Assembly: GCF_001894825.1 (NCBI RefSeq)
Contig: NZ_BCWY01000058.1
Coordinates: 1 to 63,412, forward strand
Direction of reading: 5' to 3'
DNA from: Rhodococcus jostii NBRC 16295
GTDB lineage: Bacteria; Actinomycetota; Actinomycetes; Mycobacteriales; Mycobacteriaceae
Length of the DNA stretch: 63,412 nucleotides
Shown: one piece after another, positions 1 to 10,200 of the stretch
Layout: each line of letters starts with the position of its first letter
Numbering within the stretch: position 1 is the stretch's first letter
The notes under the pieces: model-generated
What the model was told of the DNA's origin: nothing
Database searches by the model: none
What the model saw: the letters and a program-made list of their open reading frames with translations, nothing else
Made by a program: the position numbers and the translations under genes

Positions 1-158
1 CCACCGCCCTGTTCGACGCGGGCCTGTACTGCCGCGCCGACGACCGCGGCGACCCCGTCATCCAACTCGCACCCCCACTGATCTGCGGGCAGGCCGAATT
101 CGACGAAATGGAACGCATCCTGCGCAGCGTCCTCACCGAAGCGTGGACCCTGCTGTGA
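1..158 (+). CDS. Class III aminotransferase, C-terminal fragment (partial at window edge)
   Basis: The window opens inside this gene. Only the last 51 codons are present, read from base 3 to TGA 156-158. The tail contains LAPPLICGQAEFDEM, the type of segment seen at the C-terminus of PLP-dependent class III (omega) aminotransferases; the lysine and PLP-binding part lies outside the window. Its stop overlaps the GTG of the following aldehyde dehydrogenase (GTGA), so the two are translationally coupled. An amine transaminase followed by an aminoaldehyde/aldehyde dehydrogenase is the usual layout for polyamine or omega-amino acid breakdown. The family call is fair; the substrate is not readable. 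Confidence 0.7.
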   Translation, partial: TALFDAGLYCRADDRGDPVIQLAPPLICGQAEFDEMERILRSVLTEAWTLL

Positions 159-1648
159 ACCACCAGGATCTGCCCGGTTCGTATGTCGGCGGCCGCTACC
201 GGGACGGCCGCTCGGCGGAGCGGTACGAGGTGCTCGATCCCGCCACGGGCGAGGTGATGTCGTCCCGCCCCGACGCGTCCGTCGAGGACGTCGACGACGC
301 GGTCGCCACAGCGAAGGCCGCGTACGCGGAGTGGTCGACGACGAGCCCGGGCGAGCGCTCCGCCGTCCTGACGCAGTGGGCCGGGGAGTTGACGGCGATG
401 TCGGACGATCTCGCGTCGACCGAGACCCGGCAGGCGGGCAAGCCGATCAAGCTGTCGACCGAGTTCGACGTTCCCGGATCGATCGACAACGTGTCGTTCT
501 TCGCCGGTGCGGCCCGCAATCTGGAGGGCAAGGCGTCGGGTGAGTACTCGCCCGACCACACGTCCAGCATCCGCCGTGAACCGGTCGGGGTGATCGGGTC
601 GATCGCGCCGTGGAATTACCCACTGCAGATGGCGGCGTGGAAGATCCTTCCCGCTGTTGCCGCCGGCAACACGATCGTGCTCAAACCCGCGGAGATCACT
701 CCCCTCACCTCGCTGCTGTTCGCCGAGGCCGCGACCCGCGCCGGAATGCCGGACGGTGTCGTCAACGTGATCACCGGCCACGGGGCGACCACCGGTTCGG
801 CGCTCGTGTCGCACCGGGACGTCAGCATGGTGAGTTTCACCGGATCGACACCCGTCGGACAACAGATCGCCGCAGCGGCGGCGGGTAAGCGACTCCATCT
901 GGAACTGGGTGGCAAGGCACCCTTCGTGGTGTTCGACGACGCCGACCTCGAGGCGGCGATCAACGGAGCCGTCGCCGGTGCCCTCATCAACTCGGGTCAG
1001 GACTGCACCGCAGCCACCCGCGCATACGTCCAGCGTCCGCTGTACGACGACTTCGTCGCCGGGGTGGCGGCGTTGATGGACACCGTCCGCCTCGGCCATC
1101 CGTCCGATCCCGGTACCGACATGGGACCGCTGGTGTCGCGGCGACAGCAGCAGCACGTCGCGGGGTTCGTCGACCGGGCCCGCGACACCGGAGCCAAGAT
1201 CGTCCGCGGCGGTTCGATCCCCGGCGGCGACCTGGCCTCCGGCTTCTACTACGAGCCGACGCTCGTCGTGGGTGCCGACCAGTCCAGTGAGATCGTGCAG
1301 CGGGAGATCTTCGGCCCGGTTCTCGTCGTCCTGCCGTTCGACGACGAGAACGACGGAATCGCACTCGCCAACGACACCGACTTCGGGCTGGCAGCGTCGG
1401 CGTGGACCCGGGACCTGTACCGGGCACAAACCGCGTCCCGAGAGATCGCCGCGGGCTGCGTCTGGATCAACGATCACATCCCGATCATCAGCGAGATGCC
1501 GCACGGCGGGTACAAGGCGTCCGGGTACGGCAAGGACATGTCGTCGTATTCGCTCGACGAGTACACCAACGTCAAGCACGTCATGTCCGACATCACCGGT
1601 ATCGCGCGCAAGGACTGGCACCGGACGGTGTTCGGAGACCGGCGATAG
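155..1648 (+). CDS. Aldehyde dehydrogenase (aminobutyraldehyde/betaine-aldehyde type)
   Basis: A 497-residue NAD(P)-dependent aldehyde dehydrogenase, normal length for the family. Visible motifs: the cofactor segment NTIVLKPAEITP, the glycine-rich FTGSTPVGQ, the catalytic base Glu250 in LELGGKAP, the catalytic Cys284 in SGQDCTAATR, and EIFGPVLVV near the C-terminus. An upstream in-frame GTG at 143 exists, but GTG 155 gives a 4-base GTGA overlap with the aminotransferase and is preferred. The family of gamma-aminobutyraldehyde dehydrogenases is the closest by eye. With the upstream aminotransferase it probably oxidises the aldehyde made by transamination of a diamine or amino acid. A strong hairpin follows at 1653-1692. 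Confidence 0.9.
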   Translation: MNHQDLPGSYVGGRYRDGRSAERYEVLDPATGEVMSSRPDASVEDVDDAVATAKAAYAEWSTTSPGERSAVLTQWAGELTAMSDDLASTETRQAGKPIKLSTEFDVPGSIDNVSFFAGAARNLEGKASGEYSPDHTSSIRREPVGVIGSIAPWNYPLQMAAWKILPAVAAGNTIVLKPAEITPLTSLLFAEAATRAGMPDGVVNVITGHGATTGSALVSHRDVSMVSFTGSTPVGQQIAAAAAGKRLHLELGGKAPFVVFDDADLEAAINGAVAGALINSGQDCTAATRAYVQRPLYDDFVAGVAALMDTVRLGHPSDPGTDMGPLVSRRQQQHVAGFVDRARDTGAKIVRGGSIPGGDLASGFYYEPTLVVGADQSSEIVQREIFGPVLVVLPFDDENDGIALANDTDFGLAASAWTRDLYRAQTASREIAAGCVWINDHIPIISEMPHGGYKASGYGKDMSSYSLDEYTNVKHVMSDITGIARKDWHRTVFGDRR

Positions 1649-1652
1649 TCGG

Positions 1653-1692
1653 GGTCGCCGGGACGGCAGACGTTGCTGCCGTCCCGGCGACC
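1653..1692. terminator. 17-bp perfect hairpin after the aldehyde dehydrogenase
   Basis: The arms 1653-1669 (GGTCGCCGGGACGGCAG) and 1676-1692 are perfectly complementary around the loop ACGTTG. The hairpin begins 5 bases after the stop. There is no U-tract, as is common for actinobacterial terminators. Confidence 0.75.
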
Positions 1693-1707
1693 GCGGCAGT
1701 TCTGCCA

Positions 1708-1728
1708 AGTCCCGCCCTGCGCGGGACT
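1708..1728. repeat. Second hairpin between the aldehyde dehydrogenase and terC
   Basis: AGTCCCGC (1708-1715) and GCGGGACT (1721-1728) form an 8-bp perfect inverted repeat with a 5-base loop, 46 bases before the terC start. It could be part of the terC leader or an operator; no function is provable from sequence. Confidence 0.45.
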
Positions 1729-1773
1729 ACGCTGACGAACAAGCGCGTTCGCTTCAGCTGAAAGGCAGAGACG

Positions 1774-2964
1774 ATGCACGTAACCCCGCTCGCGTGGGTG
1801 GTGACGATCGTGGTGATCGTCGCCCTGCTCGCGTTCGACTACTTCTTCCACGTGCGCCACGCGCACATCCCGACGCTGAAGGAAGCGGCGATCTGGTCGT
1901 CGATCTACGTCGGGCTCGCGCTGCTGTTCGGGGTCGCGGTCCTGATCTTCGGCGGCGTCGACATGGGCACGGAGTACTTCGCCGGCTACGTCACGGAGAA
2001 GGCGCTGTCCGTAGACAACCTCTTCGTCTTCCTCATCATCATGTCCAGCTTCCGGGTGCCACGCGAAGATCAGCAGAAGGTCCTGTTGTTCGGCATCGTG
2101 TTCTCGATATTCGCCCGGACGGCGTTCATCTTCCTCGGCGCCGCTCTCATCAACTCGTTCGCGTGGATCTTCTATTTCTTCGGCCTCATCCTGCTGATCA
2201 CCGCGGGCAACCTGCTGCGACCCGAGACCGAGGATTCGCACTCGGCCGACAACTTCATCATCCGGATCGCGAAGAAGTTCATGCACACCACCGAGCACTA
2301 CGACGGTGACAAACTCTTCACCATCGAGAACGGCAAGCGGGCGATGACGCCGATGCTGCTGGTGATGGTCGCGATCGGTGGCACCGACATCCTGTTCGCG
2401 CTCGATTCCATTCCCGCGATCTTCGGCCTCACCCAGAACGTCTTCGTCGTCTTCACGGCCACCGTGTTCTCGCTGATGGGTCTTCGGCAGCTGTACTTCC
2501 TGCTCGACGGACTCCTCGACCGCCTCATCTACCTGTCGTTCGGACTGGCCGCGATCCTTGCGTTCATCGGGGTCAAGCTGATCCTGCACGCGCTGCACGA
2601 GAACAACCTGCCGTTCGTGAACGACGGCGAACCCGTGAACGTCATCGAAATCAGTACCTTCGTGTCGCTCGGAGTCATCATCGGCATTCTCGTGATCACC
2701 GTCATCGCGTCGCTCACCAGCAAGAAGGGCAGGGCGCAGTCCGCGATCGCCGGTGCCCGCCGGCACGCGATCAACTACCTGGACCTCGACTACACCGCCG
2801 ACAAGGCGGAGCGCGAACGCATGTACGACAAGCTGATCAACGAGGAGCAGCAACTCAAGAAACTCGACCCGAAGTTCAAGAAGATGGTCCGCGAGGAAAC
2901 CGCACTCATGGACCTCATCAAACGTGCGCACGGGGAACACGACGCGTTCCTCAAACAAAGTTAG
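1774..2964 (+). CDS. TerC/Alx family integral membrane protein
   Basis: A 396-residue polytopic membrane protein. The two TerC hallmarks are visible: TEKALSVDNLFVF near residue 70 and FALDSIPAIFGL near residue 210, each with the conserved acidic residue in a membrane segment. About eight or nine hydrophobic segments are followed by a charged cytosolic C-terminal tail of roughly 85 residues rich in Lys and Glu. Family members are linked to manganese export and to insertion or metalation of exported proteins, and historically to tellurite resistance. The start at ATG 1774 follows AAGGCAGAGACG. It is monocistronic: hairpins lie before it and a terminator follows at 2976-3004. Confidence 0.88.
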   Translation: MHVTPLAWVVTIVVIVALLAFDYFFHVRHAHIPTLKEAAIWSSIYVGLALLFGVAVLIFGGVDMGTEYFAGYVTEKALSVDNLFVFLIIMSSFRVPREDQQKVLLFGIVFSIFARTAFIFLGAALINSFAWIFYFFGLILLITAGNLLRPETEDSHSADNFIIRIAKKFMHTTEHYDGDKLFTIENGKRAMTPMLLVMVAIGGTDILFALDSIPAIFGLTQNVFVVFTATVFSLMGLRQLYFLLDGLLDRLIYLSFGLAAILAFIGVKLILHALHENNLPFVNDGEPVNVIEISTFVSLGVIIGILVITVIASLTSKKGRAQSAIAGARRHAINYLDLDYTADKAERERMYDKLINEEQQLKKLDPKFKKMVREETALMDLIKRAHGEHDAFLKQS

Positions 2965-2975
2965 CTACACACAAA

Positions 2976-3004
2976 GAAGCGCCCACCTGATCGGCGGGCG
3001 CTTC
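2976..3004. terminator. Terminator hairpin between convergent terC and SPW gene
   Basis: GAAGCGCCC (2976-2984) pairs with GGGCGCTTC (2996-3004) around an 11-base loop, 12 bases after the terC stop and 40 bases from the stop of the opposing gene, so it can serve both. Confidence 0.75.
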
Positions 3005-3043
3005 TCACCGCGTGCCCCATCCCCATGCGGGCACGCGCCGTCA

Positions 3044-3493
3044 TTACCTTCTCCTCATCCGCATCCTCATCCCGCCGTCCGCCATTCCCATGGCGGTGAT
3101 ACCGAGACCCAACAGGCATACGACGATGCCGCAGATCACGTTCGACCAGATCATTCCCGCCGTGGTGGTCACTCCGACGACCAGCCACGGGCTGACGATC
3201 ATCCACAGACCCAGCAGCGGCGCCACGAACGCCATGCCGTGCGTGCGGGAGTAGGCCGACGTGAAACCGACCGCAAGCAGTGCGACCGCAATACCCGACA
3301 ACAGATTGCACATCGCCAGGCCCGTCTGGCTGGCGAATCCGACCACCCACGGCGACGCCGCCATGTAGAGGCCCGCCATAAACATCAGGCCCTCGGTGAC
3401 CTGCGTCATCGGCTGTTCCGAGACTCGGTCGTAGCGAGCCCGCAACTCGGCGATATCAGGGTGTCTGTCGATCGACATACCCGGTGTCGTCAT
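3044..3493 (-). CDS. SPW-repeat membrane protein
   Basis: A 149-residue membrane protein with two copies of the SPW repeat: AASPWVVGF near residue 50 and IVSPWLVVG near residue 100, each starting a pair of hydrophobic helices (four transmembrane segments). The N-terminal 30 residues are soluble and the C-terminus ends in a Met/Arg-rich tail (RMRMRRR). SPW proteins are common in actinobacteria and have no established function. A longer frame reaches 3520, but the ATG at 3491-3493 lies 5 bases after a perfect AAGGAGGT, which decides the start. Confidence 0.82.
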   Translation of the reverse strand: MTTPGMSIDRHPDIAELRARYDRVSEQPMTQVTEGLMFMAGLYMAASPWVVGFASQTGLAMCNLLSGIAVALLAVGFTSAYSRTHGMAFVAPLLGLWMIVSPWLVVGVTTTAGMIWSNVICGIVVCLLGLGITAMGMADGGMRMRMRRR

Positions 3494-3498
3494 CACCC

Positions 3499-3506
3499 AC
3501 CTCCTT
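3499..3506 (-). promoter_or_regulatory. Ribosome binding site of the SPW gene
   Basis: ACCTCCTT on the plus strand reads AAGGAGGT on the coding strand, a full Shine-Dalgarno match 5 bases from ATG 3493. It rules out the upstream ATG at 3520. Confidence 0.85.
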
Positions 3507-3679
3507 GAAAAGAGAACCATTCCCTACGGTGGGGGTGCCCGAAACTGAGGACGGCAAACCAACGTTGACCAGGTAAATTTTCCGATTTTCCACTACCGAC
3601 CGGTACCCACGGACCATAATGCACCCGACCTCGACCAGCCGTCCTTGGGCGAGCGTCCAGGAGCAGGCATACTCGAAGT

Positions 3680-3838
3680 GTGTGGTGGATTGCCTGGGTC
3701 GTGCTCGCGTGGATAGCGCTGTCGGTGCCGCTCGCGATCCTCATCGGGAGGGCGATGCGGCAGAAAGACCTGCACGAGCGGCCCGCCCAGCAGAACGCGA
3801 CACGCGAGAACGACCCTCCCGACCGGACGGTGGCCTGA
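3680..3838 (+). CDS. Small single-pass membrane protein, 52 aa
   Basis: A short frame that begins GTG 3680 and ends TGA 3836-3838. The first ~24 residues are strongly hydrophobic with many Trp (starting with VWWIAWVVLAWIAL), followed by a basic and polar tail. This is the pattern of a single-pass small membrane protein with its tail in the cytosol. Codon third positions are GC-rich like the neighbours. I do not recognise the family. There is only a weak Shine-Dalgarno, so the start is uncertain. Confidence 0.55.
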   Translation: MWWIAWVVLAWIALSVPLAILIGRAMRQKDLHERPAQQNATRENDPPDRTVA

Positions 3839-3884
3839 CCGCCCCACCGGGCGTGTTCGCGCGTCAGCTTGGAAGAATGGCCGG

Positions 3885-4196
3885 ATGGCGCTGCCCTTCT
3901 ATCCACTCGTGTTCATGAACCTGTTGTTCGCGGCGACCACACTGTGCCTGGCCCGACCCTCCCGCGTGTCCGCGGCCGCCACGGTCGTTGCCGCCGTCCT
4001 CTGGATCGTCGGCAACGGTCCGCTCGAGGGCCAGGTCCTCTGGGAGTTCGACGCCACGCACGGCCTCACGGTGTCCGATCTCCTGTCCGTCGCCGCGCTC
4101 ACGATCGCCGTGTGGACGTTCGCGACCACCGGTGACCGCCCGTGGGGGCGACGACCGTCGCGGCGCCGCAGAAAGCTGCTTCGTACCCGGTACTGA
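3885..4196 (+). CDS. Hypothetical membrane protein, 103 aa
   Basis: A 103-residue protein with three predicted hydrophobic segments: residues 5-22, 29-43 and about 65-82. It ends in a basic tail (RRPSRRRRKLLRTRY). No family motif is recognised. It follows the 52-residue membrane ORF by 46 bases and meets the NRPS gene tail to tail, leaving five bases between the stops. Confidence 0.6.
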   Translation: MALPFYPLVFMNLLFAATTLCLARPSRVSAAATVVAAVLWIVGNGPLEGQVLWEFDATHGLTVSDLLSVAALTIAVWTFATTGDRPWGRRPSRRRRKLLRTRY

Positions 4197-4201
4197 GCGC
4201 C

Positions 4202-7200
4202 CTATTCGACCCGCAGGGCCGACCCGACCACCCTCGACACCTTCGGCGACGTCATGTGCCAGTGCGCACTGTCGACGGTGCGGTTCCGGACAGCGCCTGC
4301 CACGTACGGCTGCCACGTCGCTGCCGCCGTCGATCCCGTGGGATCGTCCCGGCCCGCGGTGAAGAAGGCGATGTCACCGCGAAAGACACCCGGGCGGTGG
4401 TCATCGAGCAACGCGCAGTTGTGTGCGGCGCTCGCGATCAGTGCCCGGAATTGTTCCCGGGTGAGAACGGTCATGGGTCCGCCTGTGGCCGTCAGCAGGT
4501 CCAGTGCCGATTCCGGTGTCATGTCCACGACGGCCGCCGGCACATCGCCCTCGACACCAATTCCCGCGAGCAGATCACCTACGCTCACCGGAACATCGGT
4601 CTCGGTCGAGTGCGGTTGATGCGCGTAGCTGTCGAGCATCACGAGAGTCGTCACCTCGTCGCCCGCGTCTTGGAGTTGCACCGCGACCGCATGCGCGAGG
4701 ACACCGCCGAGCGACCAGCCCAGAAGGTCGTACGGGCCCTCTGCCTGGATGCGGCGGATCTCCGTCACGTACCTCGCCGCCAGTGCGTCGATCGACGCGG
4801 GCAGCGAATCGACGCCGGTGATCGCCGGGGACTGGAGCCCGTAGACCGGCCGATCGGGATCGATCCGGGAGGCCAGACCGGCATAGCACCACGCCAGACC
4901 CACGACAGGGTGGATGCAGAACAGTGGGCGTCCCTCCCCTGCCGTTCTGATGGGGAAGACCACGTCGAGGGCCGCGTCCCGTTCCCGACCGGCCGAATTC
5001 ATCCGGGCCGCTATCGAACTCGGCGTCGGATCCGTCATCACCGTGTGCAGCGGAACCGCGACGCCCGTGGACGCCTGGACGGCGCTCACCACGCGCACAG
5101 CCATCAGGGAATTGCCGCCCAGTTCGAAGAAGTTGTCGTCCGCACCCACCTCGTCGATCCCCAGCAGCTGACCGAAGACGGTGGCCACCGCGATCTCGGT
5201 GTCCGTCACGGGGGCGCGGAATGCCCGTGGTTCGAACCGCGGCTGCGGGAGGGCACGCCTGTCGAGCTTGCCGGCCGACGCCAGGGGCAGCTGGTCCAGG
5301 AGCATGATCTGGGACGGCACCATGTACGACGGAAGCCGTTCCCGCGCCGACACGGTCAGGGCGTGACTGTCGATCTGCCGTCCCGGTTCGGCCACGACGT
5401 AACCGACGAGACGGTCACCTCCGCGGTCGTCCGAGACCAGCGCGGCGGCGGCCTGCGACACCCCGGCAGCCGCCTCCAGCACCGACTCGACCTCCCGCAG
5501 TTCGATTCGCAGTCCGCGCATCTTCACTTGGAGGTCGGTCCGCCCCAGATACACCAGCTGACCGGCAGGGGTCCACTTCACGAGGTCACCCGTGCGGTAC
5601 AGGCGCTCACCGCGCGCCGCGAAGGGGTCGGCCACGAATCGTTCCGCGGTGAGCTCGCTCCGCCCCACATACCCACGGGCCAATTGGTCGCCGCCGAGAT
5701 AGAGCTCACCGGCAACACCCACGGGGACCGGGCGAAGCCGCGCGTCCAGCACGTACGCCCGGGTGTTCCACACCGGCGCACCGATCGGCACCCGCGCATC
5801 GGCCGACGCACCCAGCGTGAACGCGGCGGTGGTGATCGCCGCCTCGGTCGGACCATACGTATTGTGGAATGCTTCCGGCCGGAGCGCCATCGCGTCCTCC
5901 GCCAACTCCGGCGACACCTCCTCGCCGCCCACATACAGATGCCGCAGCGACGTCAGCGCCTCGCCTTCGCCCGCCGCGAGGAACGCGGACAACACCGACG
6001 GCACGAGATGCATCATCGTGATCCGGTGCTCCCGGATCACGGCCGCCAGATAATCGAGTTCGCGATGCCCGCCGGGCCGGGTCACCACGAGCCGCGCGCC
6101 CACGGTCAGGGGCAGGAACACTTCCCACACCGACACGTCGAAGGTGTACGGCGCCTTCAGCATTCCGCGGTCGTCGGCGGTGACCTCGTATTCGTCGGCA
6201 AGCCAGCGCAGCTGATTCACGATCGCGGCGTGGCTGACGACGACACCCTTGGGCCGACCCGTAGATCCCGAAGTGAACAGGACGTAGGCCGTGTTCTGCG
6301 GCCGCAGCGGACGCACCCGGTCGGCGTCGCGAACCGGGCCGGGATCGAACCCGGACAGGTCGACGGTGTCGATGTCGATGTGCGCGATGCCGGCGGGCAG
6401 AGGCGTACGGGTCCGCGATGTGGTGAGCACGAGATTCGCTGCCGCGGAGGTCAGCACGTCTTCGATACGCTCTGCCGGGTGTTCGGGGTCGAGCGGCACG
6501 TAGCCGCCGCCGGCGCGAAGGACCGCGCACATTCCGGCGATCATGTCGGGCGACCGCTCGAGGGCCAGCGCGACGAGGCAGTCCGGGCCGATTCCCCGGT
6601 CGACGAGCAGCCTCGCCAGGCGGTTGACCCGTGCGTCGAGTTCTCCGTACGTCCACGAACCGCCGCCGAAGACGACCGCGACCTCGCCGGGGGTACGGGC
6701 CACCTGAGCATCGAGGAGATCGACCAGCGTCTCGCCGCCCAGTTCGACGTCCGTCGAGTTCCAGGTGTCCAGCATCTGGACCGTCTCGTCGGCGGTCAGC
6801 AGCGACACCTCGCCGACCCGGCCGTCCGGTTGCGACGCGAACGCTTCGACGACGCGCACCAGACCCCGCACGAACCGGTGCGCCGTCTCGGAGTCGAACA
6901 GTTCGGTGGAGTACGTGAGAGTTCCGGAGATGCCGGCAGGGTCGCCGTCCTCGTCATAGCTGTCCGACAGCGAGAAATCGAGGTCGAACTTGGTGACCCG
7001 CGCGTCGATCGCGAGCGGCGCGATGGTCAGGCCCGGCAGCTCCAGCGAGGCCGGCGCCTGGTTCTGAAACGCCAGCATGACCTGAAACAAGGACGAATGC
7101 GATTGTGAACGAACCGGATTCAGAATCTCGACCAGCCGCTCGAACGGGGCCTCCGCGTGGGCCATCGCTCCGAGATCCGTCTGCCGCGCCCGGTCCAGCA

Positions 7201-10200
7201 CGTCGAGGAGCGACGCGTCGGTATCGACCTCGGTCCGCAGCACCAGGGTATTGACGAACATACCGACCACGTCGTCGAGCGCCCGCTCGCCGCGCCCCGC
7301 CACCGGCGTGCCGATCACGATGTCCGAGGTCGCCGTCACCCGCGCCAGCAGCACGGCCAACGCGGCGTGCACCGCCATGAACAGCGTCGCGTTGTGCTGG
7401 TGCGCGACCGCGCCGAGACGGCCATGGGTTGCGGCACCGATGGTCACGGGCACCACGGCACCCCGGTGGGTGCGCACCGCAGGTCGGGGGCGATCCGTCG
7501 GTAGCTCGAGGAACTCGGGAATACCCGCGAGTGTGCGCGTCCAGTACTCGAACTGCTTCGCCGCCAGCGACTCCGGGTCGTCTTCGTCGCCGAGCACCTC
7601 GCGCTGCCACAGCGTGAAATCGGCATACTGAACCGACAGCGGCGCCGCCCACACCGGACTGTCACCTCTCGCCCGCGCCAGGTACGCGGTCGCCACGTCC
7701 CGGGCGAGCGGCGCCATGGAGAAGCCGTCGGCACTGATGTGGTGAACCACCACGACCAGGACCAGTTCGTTCTCGTTCACGCGCAGGAGTCGTCCACGGA
7801 TCGGGACCGACGCCGAGACGTCGAAACCGGCTGCGACGACGGCGAGGACGTGGGCGTCCACGGCGTCCGCCGGCACGGTTGCCGGGGACAGATCCAATTC
7901 CACTCGTTCGGCGGGCAGCACCGTCTGCACCGGTTCGCCGTCGTGTTCCGGGAACACCGTCCGGAGCGACTCGTGCCGTTCCAGCACGTCGCGCACCGCT
8001 TGCTGCAATGCGGGCACGTTCAGTTCGCCGGTCAATCGAACGGCGAGCGGCATGTTGTACGCAGGCGATGCCGGATCGAAACGACTCAGGAACCACATGC
8101 GCCGCTGTGCCGGCGACAGGGGAACTCGCTCCGGTCGCGGGCGTGGTGACAGGACGGGACGGTTGCCCGTCCCCAGCAGCGACGACACCTGCTCGGCCAG
8201 CGCTTCCACCGTCGACGCCTCGAACAGCATCCGGACGGGGACGTGTGCATCCAACGCCTCGCCCAACCGGGCGGCCGCCTGCGTCGCGATCAGGGAATTT
8301 CCGCCCAGCGCGAAGAACTCGTCGTCGAGCCCCACCTGCTCCACCGCGAGCACCTCGGCGAAGACGGCGACGACGGCCTCCTGCACCGCCGAAACGGGTG
8401 CCCGAAAGACGTGCGACTCGAGTGCCGGCGCCGGCAACGCCTTCACGTCGATCTTGCCCGACGGGTTGAGGGGAAACGCCTCGAGCACCACGATCGCGGA
8501 CGGCACCAGGTACGACGGCAGGACGTCTTCGAGTCTCTTGCGTAGCAACTCCACATCGAGGGAACCGCGGGGCACCACGTACGAGACCAACGCATCGGCA
8601 CCGGCCGCGTTGCGGCGGGCCACCGTGATCGCGCCGTCGACGTCGGCGACCCGGGTGATCACCGCGTCGACCTCCCCTGGTTCGATGCGGACGCCACGAA
8701 TCTTCACCTGCCGATCCACGCGGGCGATGAACTGCAGGTTGCCGTCGGCGCGTCGATGCACCAGGTCACCGGTCCGGTACAGCCGGGCACCACCGAAGCC
8801 CGCGACGAATCGCACCGCGGTCCGTCCCGGATCACCGACATACCCGCGGGCGAGACCGGCCCCGGACAGATACAGCTCGCCGATCGCACCGACGGGGACC
8901 CGGCGCAACCGGTCGTCGAGCACCAAGCCTGTGGTGCCGGCAATCGGACCTCCGATGGTCACGTGGCCGTCGACGGCGGCAAGGGTCGCGACGACGGTCG
9001 ACTCCGTCGGCCCGTAGGCGTTGAGCATCCTGCGGCCGTCGCTCCACGCCGCGGCGAGATCCGGGTGCAGAGCCTCGCCGCCCACCGCCACGACCTCCAC
9101 GTGCTCGAGGCCGTCGGTACTCAGCGACGTCAGAACGGCGGGCGTCGAAAGATAGTGACTCACCTGGTGTTCCACCAGCACCCGGTGCAGATCCGGTCCT
9201 GCGTACACTTCCGCGGGAGCGACCACCAGGCACGCACCCGAGCCGAACGCGAGAAGCGCCTCGAGAAGCGCGGCGTCGAACGTGGGGTTGTACGCGTGGA
9301 GCACCCGCGACCGCGACGTGACCCGGTAGCGACGCACCGCCTCCTCGGTCAGCGAAGACAAACCCCGGTGCGGCACCATCACACCCTTGGGTGTGCCGGT
9401 GGAACCGGACGTGTAGATGATGTACGCCACCTCGTCCGGGCGCACCGGAACACGCACCGGGCCATCGTCTTTCAGATGTCCACCGGCGGTCACCGGCAAC
9501 CACTCGATCCGGGAGCCACCCACCGACATCGCCCCGACTCCGACGCGCACATCGGCCTCGGTCAGCACCCTCTCCAGGCGCTCCGCCGGATGCGTCGGAT
9601 CGACCGGCACGAACGCCGCGCCGGTCTTGGTGATGGCCCACAGCGCGATCATGAAATCGACGGACCTCGGCAGGGCGAGCGCGATCACAGCTCCCGGTCG
9701 CGCCCCCGCGTCGATCAGGACGTGCGCCAGCGAGTCGGACCGCCCGTCGAGGTCACGGTAGGTGAGGGTCACGCCGCCGTCGGTGAGCGCCGGCGCCTCC
9801 GGGAAGTCGCGGGCAGTGCCGGTCAGTATCTCCGCAAGTGTTCTCGGTACGCAGGGCTCGCCACCGTCCAGGACCGCAGCGGCGGCGAGGCCGATACTGC
9901 CGACGTCGATCTCGGGGCGGTCGGTGACGACGGCCAGCACATCCACGAACAACGCGGCAAGCGAACGAACGGTCGCGGCGTCGAACAGTGACGGCGTGTA
10001 GGTGACGACACCGTCCACTCCCGCCGGTGCGTGATCGGACCAGCGCTCCGCGTAGGTGAATGCCAGATCGAACGGCGCCCGGGTCGTGTCCTTATCCGAC
10101 GTCGGCGCGAGAGCGAGCGACACCTGCGGACGTTCTCCGCCGAGGAGGTCTGCGAGGGCCTCGAACGGCACGTCCGCATGCTGGAACGCGGCAACATCGA

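Noticed and set aside
1474..2958. A 494-codon minus-strand frame opposite terC
   Set aside because: Antisense to the clear TerC motifs, very charged and low in complexity.
4142..7108. A 988-codon open frame on the plus strand opposite the NRPS gene
   Set aside because: It is antisense to conserved condensation, adenylation and thioesterase motifs, is made of Arg/His/Gln-rich low-complexity protein, and is typical of shadow frames in GC-rich genes.
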